Assembly: GCA_964352475.1 (NCBI GenBank)
Contig: CAYGSL010000008.1
Coordinates: forward strand, 44,287 to 108,286
Source: JAUIET01 sp964352475
Lineage (GTDB): Bacteria > Pseudomonadota > Gammaproteobacteria > Pseudomonadales > JAUIET01
Length of the DNA: 64,000 nucleotides
Direction: 5' to 3'
The notes below the pieces were generated by a model. The model did not search any database, was not told the origin of the DNA, and saw nothing but the letters and a program-made list of their open reading frames with translations. Position 1 is the first letter of the stretch. Every line of letters starts with the position of its first letter. The position numbers were made by a program, and so were the translations under genes. Positions 18,241 through 26,470 of the stretch are shown here, in pieces.

Positions 18241-18274
18241 GTCATGTTACTAAACGCGATTCCACTTAAAAAAA

Positions 18275-18359
18275 CCTCTTTAAGCTATTGTAATTCATCG
18301 TAAAAAGAGGCTAAATCTGGCTTGCAATAGCCATTTAGTCGATTTTTTACGAGGATGAA
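18275..18359 (+). ncRNA. Structured non-coding element with competing hairpins
   Basis: A long imperfect hairpin spans 18294-18359: TTCAT (294-298) pairs ATGAA (355-359), CGTAAAAA (299-306) pairs TTTTTACG (344-351), CTAAAT (311-316) pairs ATTTAG (333-338) and GGCT (319-322) pairs AGCC (329-332). Upstream, CCTCTTT (275-281) can pair AAAGAGG (304-310) and GCTATTG (284-290) can pair CAATAGC (325-331). The latter two cross each other and exclude parts of the long hairpin. No protein-coding frame explains the region. It may be an sRNA, a leader with alternative folds, or a DNA-level repeat; the strand is assumed. Confidence 0.4.
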
Positions 18360-18403
18360 CGGTTCATATTCAGCAGCCAGAGGTTTTAGCGCCTAATTTT
18401 GGC

Positions 18404-18412
18404 TGGTATACT
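18404..18412 (+). promoter_or_regulatory. Candidate extended -10 promoter
   Basis: TGGTATACT matches an extended -10 element (TG-N-TATACT), about 110 bases ahead of the tiny ORF at 18523. There is no good -35 hexamer. Motif match only. Confidence 0.3.
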
Positions 18413-18522
18413 GCTTAAAAAATACGCATAATAAGTTCTGTGAGCAGTCACCGACATTTGAACCGCAGTACAACGTCTGCCAGGTAGCTAATGGTGGGCG
18501 CAATTGATTGTGGGATAAGATC

Positions 18523-18597
18523 ATGATGGAAGTGTTGGCCTATTTAGAGGTCGCGTTCTTTGTAGGTTCAGTGATTTACGTCGCGTGGTACTGGTAA
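18523..18597 (+). CDS. Possible 24-residue single-pass membrane peptide
   Basis: ATG ATG start at 18523, stop TAA at 18595-18597, 24 codons. The peptide begins MMEVLAYLE and ends YVAWYW: two Glu near the N-terminus, then an uninterrupted hydrophobic stretch with aromatic end. A GGGA lies seven bases ahead of the first ATG. It is downstream of the structured element at 18275-18359 and of a candidate extended -10 element, and convergent with pdxJ, 12 bases from its stop. The size and hydrophobicity are like type I toxins or small membrane-complex subunits, but a chance frame of this size is quite possible. Confidence 0.3.
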   Translation: MMEVLAYLEVAFFVGSVIYVAWYW

Positions 18598-18609
18598 TCG
18601 TCGCCAACC

Positions 18610-19404
18610 TCAGTGCTTGCTCAGCACAGCCAGGTAAGCTGTTGCGCAGGCTTCCCAGCCTTCCAGCAATGCATCTATCGTAAACGCATGCCCAATTGAA
18701 ACTTCCTGTAAGCCAGGAAGCAGCCGGAATTCAGTCAAGTTCTCAAGATTTAAATCGTGACCCGCGTTCACACCCAAACCGCAGTTGATCGCGCATTCCG
18801 CTGCAATGCAGTAGCGTTCAAATTCTTCATTATTCGTACCGTGTTTTGCAAACGCGACGGCGTATGGACCTGTGTAAAGCTCTATACGATCCGCCGCTAA
18901 TTCTGCCGCTCGTTTTATTTGCTCTGTATCAGGGTCCATGAACAAACTAACCCGGCTACCGGCGTTCTTGCAGCGCGCAATATGCTGCTCCAGCTCTCGA
19001 TTATCGCCACTTAGATCAAAGCCGTGGTCAGATGTGAGCTGATGCTGAGCATCGGGTACCAGCGTGCATTGCGCTGGATGTACAGATTCAACTAATTCAA
19101 GAAAACCGGGGTAAGCTGTGACATCCGGTCTGTCGCTGGCTTGCAGACCGGCGCAAGGATTGCCCTCTATATTGAACTCGATATTGTCATGATCTGCGCA
19201 CAACGCTGCCAGCGGCGCGATATCGCTTGCGCGAATATGGCGTTGATCCGGTCGCGGGTGCACGGTGATGCCATGCACACCAGCGTCAATGCTGCGGCGT
19301 GCGAAGTCAACAACGCTGGGGCTGTCGCCTGCTCGGGAGTTTCTGATTAAGGCGATTTTGTTTAGATTAACGCTGAGTGCAATTGCCGCCATAGGAAGAG
19401 TCAC
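18610..19404 (-). CDS. pdxJ: Pyridoxine 5'-phosphate synthase
   Basis: 264 residues, slightly longer than usual (about 240). It condenses 1-deoxyxylulose 5-phosphate with 3-amino-2-oxopropyl phosphate to pyridoxine 5'-phosphate. Hallmarks are LSVNLNKIALIRNSR at the N-terminus, DAGVHGITVHPRPDQRHI near residues 37-53, FNIEGNP near 77, DRIELYTGPYA near 172 and the C-terminal GLGVNAGHDLNLENL. The usual acpS or recO neighbours of gammaproteobacterial pdxJ are absent; instead its start overlaps the stop of the cyclophilin gene by four bases (19401-19404). Confidence 0.95.
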   Translation of the reverse strand: MTLPMAAIALSVNLNKIALIRNSRAGDSPSVVDFARRSIDAGVHGITVHPRPDQRHIRASDIAPLAALCADHDNIEFNIEGNPCAGLQASDRPDVTAYPGFLELVESVHPAQCTLVPDAQHQLTSDHGFDLSGDNRELEQHIARCKNAGSRVSLFMDPDTEQIKRAAELAADRIELYTGPYAVAFAKHGTNNEEFERYCIAAECAINCGLGVNAGHDLNLENLTEFRLLPGLQEVSIGHAFTIDALLEGWEACATAYLAVLSKH

Positions 19405-20042
19405 GGAATTCGACTGATGCTCTCAATGATTATGGCTTGTTTTGGTACATCGTCGTACTCAGCTTCATCGTTTAGAAACAGACCGGTTCGCTGGATTGAT
19501 ATCGTATCTACAACATCCAGCCCTTGCGTGACTTTGCCAAACACAGCATAACCAAGCTCGCCCATTCGGTAATTCAAGCTGAAGTTCATACGCACGTTTA
19601 TGAAAAACTGCGCTGTCGCGCTGTGAGGGTCTGAGGTTCTGGCCATTGCCAGCGTGCCTCTATCATTGCGCAATCGGTTTTTAGATTCGTTTTGAATGGG
19701 CTCGCGCGTTTCTCTTTCGATCATATCCGGCGAGAACCCGCCACCTTGAATCATGAATCGCGGAATCACCCGATGAAAAATAGTGCCGTTGTAATGGCCG
19801 GCGTCTACGTATTTTAGAAAATTCTCTACGGTAGTCGGCGCGCGCTGGTCGTACAACTCTGCTTTGATATCACCGTGATTGGTTTTGATCAGTATTTTTG
19901 TATTAACGCTTGCTGACTCTTCATTACTGGCAGCAGCCTGCACGCAGAATAAGCTGACAAGCAGGGCGGCAAACGCAAACCTTGTGACCGCGCAAGCCTT
20001 GTTTAGATGCCCTTGTGTTTTCGCAAAGTACGAGCGGATCAT
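19401..20042 (-). CDS. Cyclophilin-type peptidyl-prolyl isomerase, exported
   Basis: 213 residues from ATG 20042, chosen over a GTG two codons upstream because this ATG overlaps the stop of the preceding gene as ATGA. The N-terminus holds a signal sequence (hydrophobic FAFAALLVSLFCVQAAAS). The cyclophilin domain follows: VENFLKYVDAGHYNGTIFHR, then FMIQGGGF and the ending TLAMAR segment near residue 130 with FFINVRMN. It accelerates proline isomerisation of periplasmic proteins. It is translationally coupled to the SH3 protein upstream and to pdxJ downstream, an unusual trio. Confidence 0.92.
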   Translation of the reverse strand: MIRSYFAKTQGHLNKACAVTRFAFAALLVSLFCVQAAASNEESASVNTKILIKTNHGDIKAELYDQRAPTTVENFLKYVDAGHYNGTIFHRVIPRFMIQGGGFSPDMIERETREPIQNESKNRLRNDRGTLAMARTSDPHSATAQFFINVRMNFSLNYRMGELGYAVFGKVTQGLDVVDTISIQRTGLFLNDEAEYDDVPKQAIIIESISRIP

Positions 20043-20716
20043 GCCCACTCATTCCCTTTCTTTTTAGGCACCAGGCGCGGTATTACCAGCGCCAATACAA
20101 CACCTAGCACGACGGCACCGGCACCATTCACAAACCACTCCTGATTAGAGCGTTGTTTGAGGCGTTGATTATCGGCTTTAAGAACATCGATGCTGTTTTT
20201 GTGCGCCTCATTTTCCTTTAACAGCGATTTGTTCTTCTGGCTGGTGGCTATGTGGTTTTTTGAGATAGCTTCAATTTCGGTTAGCCGCTGGCTGACACTT
20301 TCTTTGTCGCCACTGAGACGGCTTACGGTTTGCTCCAGTTCCTTGTTTTTATTGCGAAGCGCCAGAAGCTGTTGCTGCAGTGGTTGGCTTTTGGAGGTAA
20401 GTGCTTCTATGGTTTTTTGCGCTTCAGCCAAACGATCTGCCGCGATGGGAATTGCGCTCAGATACTGCGACGGAATATAACCATCACGCCCATCGGCGAG
20501 TCGCACATGCACGAAGCCTTCTTCTTCAAAGCGCTCAATAACTTCAAGGCGGGTGCCACTGACCAGCCCTTTATGCATTATTGTGTGCCGGGAAGATGGG
20601 CCTGTGCGCAGCGGTACATATAACTTGTCATCAACCCAGCCAGCTTCAGCCGAGGCCAGACTGCTAAATCGAAGCAGAGCGCACGTTACCAGCGTACTCA
20701 ATACTAATCGCTTCAT
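20039..20716 (-). CDS. TIGR04211-type SH3 domain protein (YgiM-like)
   Basis: 225 residues. Signal peptide at 1-23 (cleavage near ASA-EAG), a bacterial SH3 domain at about 28-90 with LYVPLRTGPSSRHTIM, HVRLADGRDGYIPSQYLSA, then a coiled coil at about 95-185, and a transmembrane segment GAGAVVLGVVLALVIPRLV before a short Lys-rich tail (VPKKKGNE). This order is typical of TIGR04211/YgiM proteins, which have no proven reaction. It lies in the inner membrane with the SH3 domain in the periplasm. The stop overlaps the start of the cyclophilin gene. Confidence 0.9.
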   Translation of the reverse strand: MKRLVLSTLVTCALLRFSSLASAEAGWVDDKLYVPLRTGPSSRHTIMHKGLVSGTRLEVIERFEEEGFVHVRLADGRDGYIPSQYLSAIPIAADRLAEAQKTIEALTSKSQPLQQQLLALRNKNKELEQTVSRLSGDKESVSQRLTEIEAISKNHIATSQKNKSLLKENEAHKNSIDVLKADNQRLKQRSNQEWFVNGAGAVVLGVVLALVIPRLVPKKKGNEWA

Positions 20717-20867
20717 CGAGATATTCCTTGTTTCAAAGGCGCAAAAAATTTTACGGGCGCAAGATAGCCCAACTTGCTCAGTACTTTAATGTAAAGCAGT
20801 GAGAAAGGCTGTCAAATTGTGCACACGAGGGTTGAGGCGTAGGCAGGAAAAATACCAAAAATACCGA

Positions 20868-21470
20868 CTATGAGCTTTGTTCGCCGGCGTCGCTATCGTC
20901 CGATTCGCTTATATGGGGAGCAATTAGCACGGCCGTAATGATCGTTAACAGCAGGGTAAAACCAATTGCGCTATAAAGCTTGTAGCTTACCCACGTTGCC
21001 TCGCTGAACCGATAAGCGACAAAGATATTAAGAGCGCCGACAATAATGAAATTCGCTGTCCACAACACGTTTAATCGTAACCATATTTGGGCCGGCAGTG
21101 CGATCTGGCCACCAAGGCCGCGCTCGAGCAGGGTTTTCTTACCCAGCAGCGGAGCGCCAATGAACAAGGCGGCCAACACCCAGTTGAATACAGTTGGCTT
21201 CCACTGAATAAATGCTTCGCTGCGAAAGAACAAGGTCGCCGAGCCAAAAACGGCAACTGCTGCAAACAGTATCCAAAGCCGCTTTTCTATATGGCCGGTC
21301 AGCAAACGTGTAAGAATTAACTGCAGCGCAGTGGCCGCAATCAGAATAGCTGTGGCCGAGTAGATGCCATCAAAGGTGTACTCAACCCCGGCCAGCCCGA
21401 TTGTCTGGCCGTCCATCTGATAGCTTAGAAAAAAGAGAACGATGGGTACAAGTTCGGCGAACTGCTTCAT
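20868..21470 (-). CDS. yciB: Inner membrane-spanning septation protein A
   Basis: 200 residues with five to six hydrophobic segments. The N-terminus FAELVPIVLFFLSYQMDG and the segment KPTVFNWVLAALFIGAPLLGKK are characteristic of YciB/IspA. Family knowledge: YciB acts with the division and cell-envelope machinery in the inner membrane, its exact role being unsettled. A short acidic tail follows the last helix. It is divergent from the rnm gene at 21648, across 177 bases that probably hold both promoters. Confidence 0.92.
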   Translation of the reverse strand: MKQFAELVPIVLFFLSYQMDGQTIGLAGVEYTFDGIYSATAILIAATALQLILTRLLTGHIEKRLWILFAAVAVFGSATLFFRSEAFIQWKPTVFNWVLAALFIGAPLLGKKTLLERGLGGQIALPAQIWLRLNVLWTANFIIVGALNIFVAYRFSEATWVSYKLYSAIGFTLLLTIITAVLIAPHISESDDSDAGEQSS

Positions 21471-21647
21471 GGTTTGGAATTAACCTTGGTGATATAAATT
21501 CTGTTGCGAGGTGAACAGTACGGAGCTTCTGCCGCTATAATGCGCCGCGACCCGCCTGCGAGAAGATAAAGCCTGCAGGGCCTTTCACCTCTTCTTTCAC
21601 CCTTTCGAGCAGCGGAAAGTGTAGCTTACTATGCCAGATTAAAGCGC

Positions 21648-22496
21648 GTGAAATTCGACTTACATTTACACACTACCGCGTCAGACGGCAGTTTGACACC
21701 AGCTGCCTTGCTTGACAGGGCGCAGAGTTGTGGCATTGATGTACTGGCCATCACCGACCATGACACCATAGCCGGCGTGCTTGAGGCGCAGCGTTACGCC
21801 GATTCAAATCCCGCAACACCTATTCTGGTGACCGGCGTCGAATTCAGTTGCCGTTGGGTGAATTTGCCGGTGCATGTGGTCGGCTTGAATATGCAGATCG
21901 AGGACGCAGGTTTCCTGCGGTTTGTTGAGAATCAGCAGAGCTTACGGGCGGAGCGAAACGAGGCCATTTTAAAACGTCTGGAAAAAATGGGTGTCAGCGG
22001 TATTCGCGACGCACTTGGTTTAACACAGTCATCCCGACTCGCCCGGCTCGGTCGCCCGCAGATTGCCGACGCACTGGTGGCGCTGGGAAGGGTTTCTGAT
22101 CGACAACGTGCATTCAAGCAATATCTTGCTAACGGCAAGTCAGCTTCCGTTGCTATAAGTTGGCCATCATTGGCTGACGTGGTAGACGCAATAAATGCAT
22201 CAGGCGGCGACGCAGTACTGGCGCACCCTTTGCATTATCGACTCACCGGCAGCAAGCTGCAGGCCTTGTTGCAAGCCATGCTTGACTGTGGCGGGGCCGG
22301 GTTTGAGGTGGTTGGCAGCGGCCAAAATACTGAGCAACGAGGGCAGTTGGCCAGGCTTGCCCGCAAGCTTGGTGCGCGCTGCAGTATTGGCAGCGATTTT
22401 CATACGGATGATGCGCCATGGCAGGCCATGGGTAAGCTGCCAGATATACCGGAAGGTTGTAAGCCGGTGTGGCAAGACTGGAACTTGGCGCAATGA
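21648..22496 (+). CDS. rnm: PHP-domain 5'-3' exoribonuclease (RNase AM, YciV family)
   Basis: 282 residues from GTG 21648; an ATG just upstream is in a frame that closes at once. The PHP metal-binding motifs are visible: DLHLHTTASDGSL at the N-terminus, AITDHDT near 36, GVEFSC near 64, and a late SIGSDFHTDD. Family knowledge: E. coli YciV removes 5' nucleotides and matures 5S rRNA and other ends. It heads the block with yciO, whose ATG overlaps the stop (ATGA at 22493-22496). This adjacency of yciV and yciO is the same as in other Gammaproteobacteria. Confidence 0.92.
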   Translation: MKFDLHLHTTASDGSLTPAALLDRAQSCGIDVLAITDHDTIAGVLEAQRYADSNPATPILVTGVEFSCRWVNLPVHVVGLNMQIEDAGFLRFVENQQSLRAERNEAILKRLEKMGVSGIRDALGLTQSSRLARLGRPQIADALVALGRVSDRQRAFKQYLANGKSASVAISWPSLADVVDAINASGGDAVLAHPLHYRLTGSKLQALLQAMLDCGGAGFEVVGSGQNTEQRGQLARLARKLGARCSIGSDFHTDDAPWQAMGKLPDIPEGCKPVWQDWNLAQ

Positions 22497-23116
22497 GCCA
22501 GTTTCTGCAGATTCATCCTGACGATCCGCAAGACCGTCTTATTCGAACCGCCGCCAATATCGTTCGTGAAGGTGGTGTCATCGCCTACCCGACAGATTCA
22601 GCCTATGCCCTGGGTTGCCACATTGGCGATAAATCGGCATTGGCGCGGATTCGCGCACTACGGCAACTGGATAAACATCATAACTTTACGCTGATGGTCC
22701 GGGATTTATCTGAGCTGGCCGTCTACGCCAAGGTAGAGAACAGTGTATTTCGAACACTCAAGTATTTGACGCCTGGCGCCTACACTTTTGTACTGCCAGC
22801 TACCAGGGAGGTGCCCAGGCGTTTGATGCATGCCAAGCGCAAAACCATAGGCTTAAGAGTTCCGGATAATGCAGTTGCGCAAGCGCTTCTCGCCGAATTG
22901 GCGGAGCCTTTGATGAGCGTAACGCTGATTATGCCCGGTGACGATGAGCCGCTGATAGATCCCTATGAAATTCGTGATTTGATAGGTAATCAGGTCGATC
23001 TGGTGATTGACGGTGGTTATTGTGGAATGGAGCCGACCACGGTTGTGGCCTTTGAAGCGGACGGTGCGCGATTGATTCGACAGGGTAAAGGCGACAGTTC
23101 TGTATTTGGCGGCTAA
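22493..23116 (+). CDS. yciO: L-threonylcarbamoyladenylate synthase family protein YciO
   Basis: 207 residues from ATG 22493, which overlaps the stop of rnm as ATGA; an in-frame start eight codons upstream is less likely. The YrdC/Sua5 fold is shown by GGVIAYPTDSAYALGCH near residue 28, RIRALRQLDKHHNFTLM and the TPGAYTFVLPAT segment. Family members bind dsRNA or make threonylcarbamoyl-AMP for the t6A modification of tRNA; YciO proteins are paralogues of TsaC and their role is less certain. The segregation genes follow after 44 bases. Confidence 0.92.
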   Translation: MSQFLQIHPDDPQDRLIRTAANIVREGGVIAYPTDSAYALGCHIGDKSALARIRALRQLDKHHNFTLMVRDLSELAVYAKVENSVFRTLKYLTPGAYTFVLPATREVPRRLMHAKRKTIGLRVPDNAVAQALLAELAEPLMSVTLIMPGDDEPLIDPYEIRDLIGNQVDLVIDGGYCGMEPTTVVAFEADGARLIRQGKGDSSVFGG

Positions 23117-23160
23117 AACCTGATGATTTTTTTGCCCTGCAGCCCGCCCGGCAATATCTT

Positions 23161-24057
23161 ATGTCCGGGGCAGCAAGTATAATTGCCGCCAGCAGCCCCT
23201 TGCCTGGTGAAAAAGTGAGCGAAACGGCCATTAGCAACCTCCCTGAACAACCCGATTCTGACTCTGGTGAGCCTGTGCAGCAGGAAATGCCGTTTGCAGT
23301 TGTGAATGGCCAGGCCATCACCGAGATTCCGCACGATCTGTACATTCCGCCGCAAGCGCTGGCGATTATCCTGGAGACGTTTGAAGGCCCTCTGGATCTG
23401 CTTTTGTATCTTATAAAACGTCAGAATCTGAATATTTTGGAGCTGGATGTGCTGGATGTTACCAGCCAGTATATGACCTACGTTGAGATGATGGACGCGA
23501 TTAAGTTTGAGCTGGCGGCTGAGTACCTGGTCATGGCGGCCATGCTGGCACAAATCAAGTCTCGACTCTTGTTGCCCCGAATCACTAATGAAGAGGGCGA
23601 AGAAGAAGACCCGCGCGCTGAGCTGGTGCGGCGCCTGCAGGAGTATGAACGCTTTAAGGAAGCGGCTGAAAACATTGATCAGCTGCCCAGAGAAGGTCGC
23701 GATTTTGTGGTGGTTGGTGCAGAAGCGCCAGAATACGAAATAGATCGCCCACAACCTAATGTGGAAATGAAGGAATTGATGCTAGCTATGGCCGAAGTGC
23801 TGCGCCGCGCTGAAATGTATGAGCACCACCATGTTATCTTGGAGCCCTTGTCTACACGCGAGAAGATGACCTTGTTGCTTGAACGAGTTGGTGACCAGCA
23901 ATTTGTTAGCTTCGCGTCGGTATTTGTGATCGAAGAGGGTCGGCTAGGCGTGGTAGTGACCTTTCTCGCCATGATGGAGTTATTGAAAGAAAAGTTGATC
24001 GACATTGTGCAATCTGAAGCCTTTGGTCCGATTCATATCAGTGCAAAGGTCGCGTAA
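23161..24057 (+). CDS. scpA: Segregation and condensation protein A
   Basis: 298 residues. An acidic N-terminal extension of about 55 residues, including QQEMPFAVVNGQAIT, precedes the core FEGPLDLLLYLIKRQNLNI. The extension is known in pseudomonad ScpA. The winged-helix C-terminus FLAMMELLKEKLIDIVQSE closes the protein. ScpA is the kleisin that bridges Smc and ScpB in the chromosome-condensing Smc-ScpAB complex. It overlaps scpB by one base at 24057. The start codon ATG has no strong ribosome site, so the exact N-terminus is uncertain. Confidence 0.95.
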   Translation: MSGAASIIAASSPLPGEKVSETAISNLPEQPDSDSGEPVQQEMPFAVVNGQAITEIPHDLYIPPQALAIILETFEGPLDLLLYLIKRQNLNILELDVLDVTSQYMTYVEMMDAIKFELAAEYLVMAAMLAQIKSRLLLPRITNEEGEEEDPRAELVRRLQEYERFKEAAENIDQLPREGRDFVVVGAEAPEYEIDRPQPNVEMKELMLAMAEVLRRAEMYEHHHVILEPLSTREKMTLLLERVGDQQFVSFASVFVIEEGRLGVVVTFLAMMELLKEKLIDIVQSEAFGPIHISAKVA

Positions 24058-24866
24058 TGGAAATTTCTGAACTTAAAGCAATTATCGAGGCGTCATTGCT
24101 TGCTGCTGGCCGGCCCCTGAGTGTGCGTGAGCTGGGTAATTTGTTTGATCCTATGGGTCGACCCGACAATGCCCAGTTGCGAACTGCTTTGCAGGAACTC
24201 GGTGAAGACTGCGAAGGCAGAGCCTACGAATTGAAAGAAGTGGGCAGTGGTTTTCGTTTTCAGGTGAAAAGCCGTTATGGCACATGGGTGAGCAGGCTAT
24301 GGGAAGAGAAGCCGCCACGCTACTCGCGTGCCTTGCTGGAGACCTTGGCGCTGATCGCATACAAGCAACCGATAACCCGCGGTGAAGTAGAAGAGGTGCG
24401 TGGTGTTGCGGTGAGCACGAATATTATTCGCACCTTGCTTGAGCGCAACTGGGTCCGTGTAGTTGGCCACAGAGACGTACCGGGCAAGCCTGCTTTGTAC
24501 TCTACCAGCAGAGAATTCCTGGATTATTTTAATCTTAAAAACCTCAACGAATTGCCAAACCTTGCCGACATTAAAGAGATCGCCCAGCTCAATCCGGAAT
24601 TAGAGCTGGAAGAGCCGGTAGAAGGTCGAAGTATCGAAATGCCGGTTGAGGATTCCGAATCTGCCAATGATGATCAAGCCGCCGAGCACCTCTCTGAAGA
24701 AGATATGGCTGTGATTGTGTCAGAAGCCATCGCAGAAGCGGGCGATACCAACGCCATTGTAGAGCAAGTTGAAGCGGTGGTTAATCCAGTTCAGGCCGAA
24801 GATGGTGTTGATGAGGGGCTTGATGATATCGACCCTGATGCAGACTTCAGTTCGCTGCCAAACTGA
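24057..24866 (+). CDS. scpB: Segregation and condensation protein B
   Basis: 269 residues. The two winged-helix domains cover about 1-165: LKAIIEASLLAAGRPLSVRELG, then YSRALLETLALIAYKQPITRGEVEEVRGV, which is the family signature. The C-terminal hundred residues are acidic and low in complexity, as in pseudomonad ScpB. It forms the dimer that binds ScpA in the Smc complex. The start overlaps the scpA stop. The next gene, rluB, follows after 12 bases. Confidence 0.95.
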   Translation: MEISELKAIIEASLLAAGRPLSVRELGNLFDPMGRPDNAQLRTALQELGEDCEGRAYELKEVGSGFRFQVKSRYGTWVSRLWEEKPPRYSRALLETLALIAYKQPITRGEVEEVRGVAVSTNIIRTLLERNWVRVVGHRDVPGKPALYSTSREFLDYFNLKNLNELPNLADIKEIAQLNPELELEEPVEGRSIEMPVEDSESANDDQAAEHLSEEDMAVIVSEAIAEAGDTNAIVEQVEAVVNPVQAEDGVDEGLDDIDPDADFSSLPN

Positions 24867-24878
24867 CGCCCACGCATA

Positions 24879-25703
24879 ATGGATGAAAAACTGCAAAAAG
24901 TTCTTGCACGGCGAGGGCTGGGGTCCAGGCGTGAAATGGAGCGCTGGATAGATGCCGGGCGCGTTCGGGTCAATGGCAAGACCGCCAAACTCGGTGATCG
25001 CGTTAGTGACAAAGATACCGTTCAGCTTGATGGTAGAACACTCAAGGCAACAGCGGAAAGTGCAATTCCCCGAGTGTTGCTGTACCACAAGCCTCTTGGC
25101 GAAGTCTGTTCACGCAAAGACGACGAGGGCAGGCCAACAGTTTATGACCGACTGCCACGCTTAACGAATCAGCGATGGATAAGCGTGGGCCGCCTGGACG
25201 TCAATACAACCGGCTTGCTGCTGTTCACCACAGATGGCGAGCTGGCAAATGCGCTGATGCATCCTTCTTCAAAAATCGATCGCGAGTACCTCGTGCGGGT
25301 CAACGGAGAGGTGGACGATTCTGCCATCCAAAATTTACTATGCGGTGTTGAACTCGATGATGGCCCGGCGCGATTTACAGATATTCAGGAAGGGCGTGGC
25401 CGAGGTGATGGCAGTAATCGTTGGTTTTACGTAGCCCTGATGGAAGGCAGAAATCGCGAAGTGCGACGTTTGTGGGAATCGCAGGGAGCAAAAGTGAGTC
25501 GCTTAAAGCGCGTGCGTTTCGGCAATGTAGTGATACCTTCTTCTGTCAAAGCAGGACAATCAAAAGAGTTTAGCGAGGTGGATATTCGTGAACTTTACGA
25601 TCGTGTGCGATTACCGGTTCCAGCGGCAATCAGAGCTAAGCCAACAAAAGCCAGTCGTCAACGAAGCAAATCAAATAAGACTGTCGGCAGGCAGAAGCGG
25701 TGA
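24879..25703 (+). CDS. rluB: 23S rRNA pseudouridine-2605 synthase
   Basis: 274 residues. An S4 RNA-binding domain (residues about 2-60, ARRGLGSRREMERWIDAGRV) precedes the RsuA-type catalytic domain. Catalytic Asp107 sits in GRLDVNTTGLLLF. MEGRNREVRRLWESQG marks the C-terminal part, and a basic tail (TKASRQRSKSNKT) follows. It isomerises U2605 in 23S rRNA. Association with scpAB is common across bacteria. It is convergent with yciK, 11 bases away. Confidence 0.95.
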   Translation: MDEKLQKVLARRGLGSRREMERWIDAGRVRVNGKTAKLGDRVSDKDTVQLDGRTLKATAESAIPRVLLYHKPLGEVCSRKDDEGRPTVYDRLPRLTNQRWISVGRLDVNTTGLLLFTTDGELANALMHPSSKIDREYLVRVNGEVDDSAIQNLLCGVELDDGPARFTDIQEGRGRGDGSNRWFYVALMEGRNREVRRLWESQGAKVSRLKRVRFGNVVIPSSVKAGQSKEFSEVDIRELYDRVRLPVPAAIRAKPTKASRQRSKSNKTVGRQKR

Positions 25704-25714
25704 CGCTGAATTGA

Positions 25715-26470
25715 CTATCGGATTTGAGCGCTGAGTGCCTGACCATTCACCGCGGCACTGTCATCACTCATTAGATATAAGTACACAGGCATTATTTCTT
25801 CGGGCGAGGGATTGTTTTCTGGCGACTCTCCCGGATACGCCGACTGCCGCATTGCGGTGCGCGTGCCTCCAGGGTTGACACTGTTAACTCTTATGTTTGA
25901 TGTATTTTGCATCTCGTCTGCGAGCACCTGCATCAAGCCTTCGGTGGCAAACTTCGATACGGCGTAAGCGCCCCAATAAGCGCGACCCTGACGTCCGACG
26001 CCAGACGAAGTAAACACAATGGAGGCGGAGCTAGCGGCTCTCAGCAAGGGCAATAAGGCCTGAGTCATTAGCATTGCACTGTTAACATTTACCTGCAGCA
26101 CGTCGCGCCAGACATTGAATGTTTGTTGCTCAATGGGTTTGCGCTCACCCAGTAGTGATGCGTTATGCAGCACCCCATCCAGCTGTCCAAACTCTTTGTC
26201 GATACTGTTCGCAAACTCTATATAGGCTTCCAGATCTTCACTTTTAAGGTCGAAGGTAATCAGCGCCGGCTCAGGGCAGCCGGCTGCGATCATCGCGTCA
26301 TAGGTTTGCTCCAAAGGCTCGGCTCGACTGCCCGTAAGAACAACTGTCGCGCCGTGCTGAGCGTATGCCATAGCCGCTGCCTTGCCAATACCGCCGCCAG
26401 CGCCGGTAACAAGAATGGTTTTCCCTGTCAGTGCATTTACAGCAGCGGTGTAATCGAACATCTGACTCAT
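25715..26470 (-). CDS. yciK: YciK-family short-chain dehydrogenase
   Basis: 251 residues, classical SDR. TGAGGGIGKAAAMAYA near residues 21-36 binds the cofactor; YAVSK provides the catalytic Tyr and Lys, preceded by FTSSG with the Ser. HNASLLGERKPIEQ is typical of YciK. Its substrate is not established in the family. The start overlaps the stop of the HAD phosphatase gene (26467-26470). In Pseudomonas the order ubiG-mupP-yciK is the same. Confidence 0.92.
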   Translation of the reverse strand: MSQMFDYTAAVNALTGKTILVTGAGGGIGKAAAMAYAQHGATVVLTGSRAEPLEQTYDAMIAAGCPEPALITFDLKSEDLEAYIEFANSIDKEFGQLDGVLHNASLLGERKPIEQQTFNVWRDVLQVNVNSAMLMTQALLPLLRAASSASIVFTSSGVGRQGRAYWGAYAVSKFATEGLMQVLADEMQNTSNIRVNSVNPGGTRTAMRQSAYPGESPENNPSPEEIMPVYLYLMSDDSAAVNGQALSAQIR

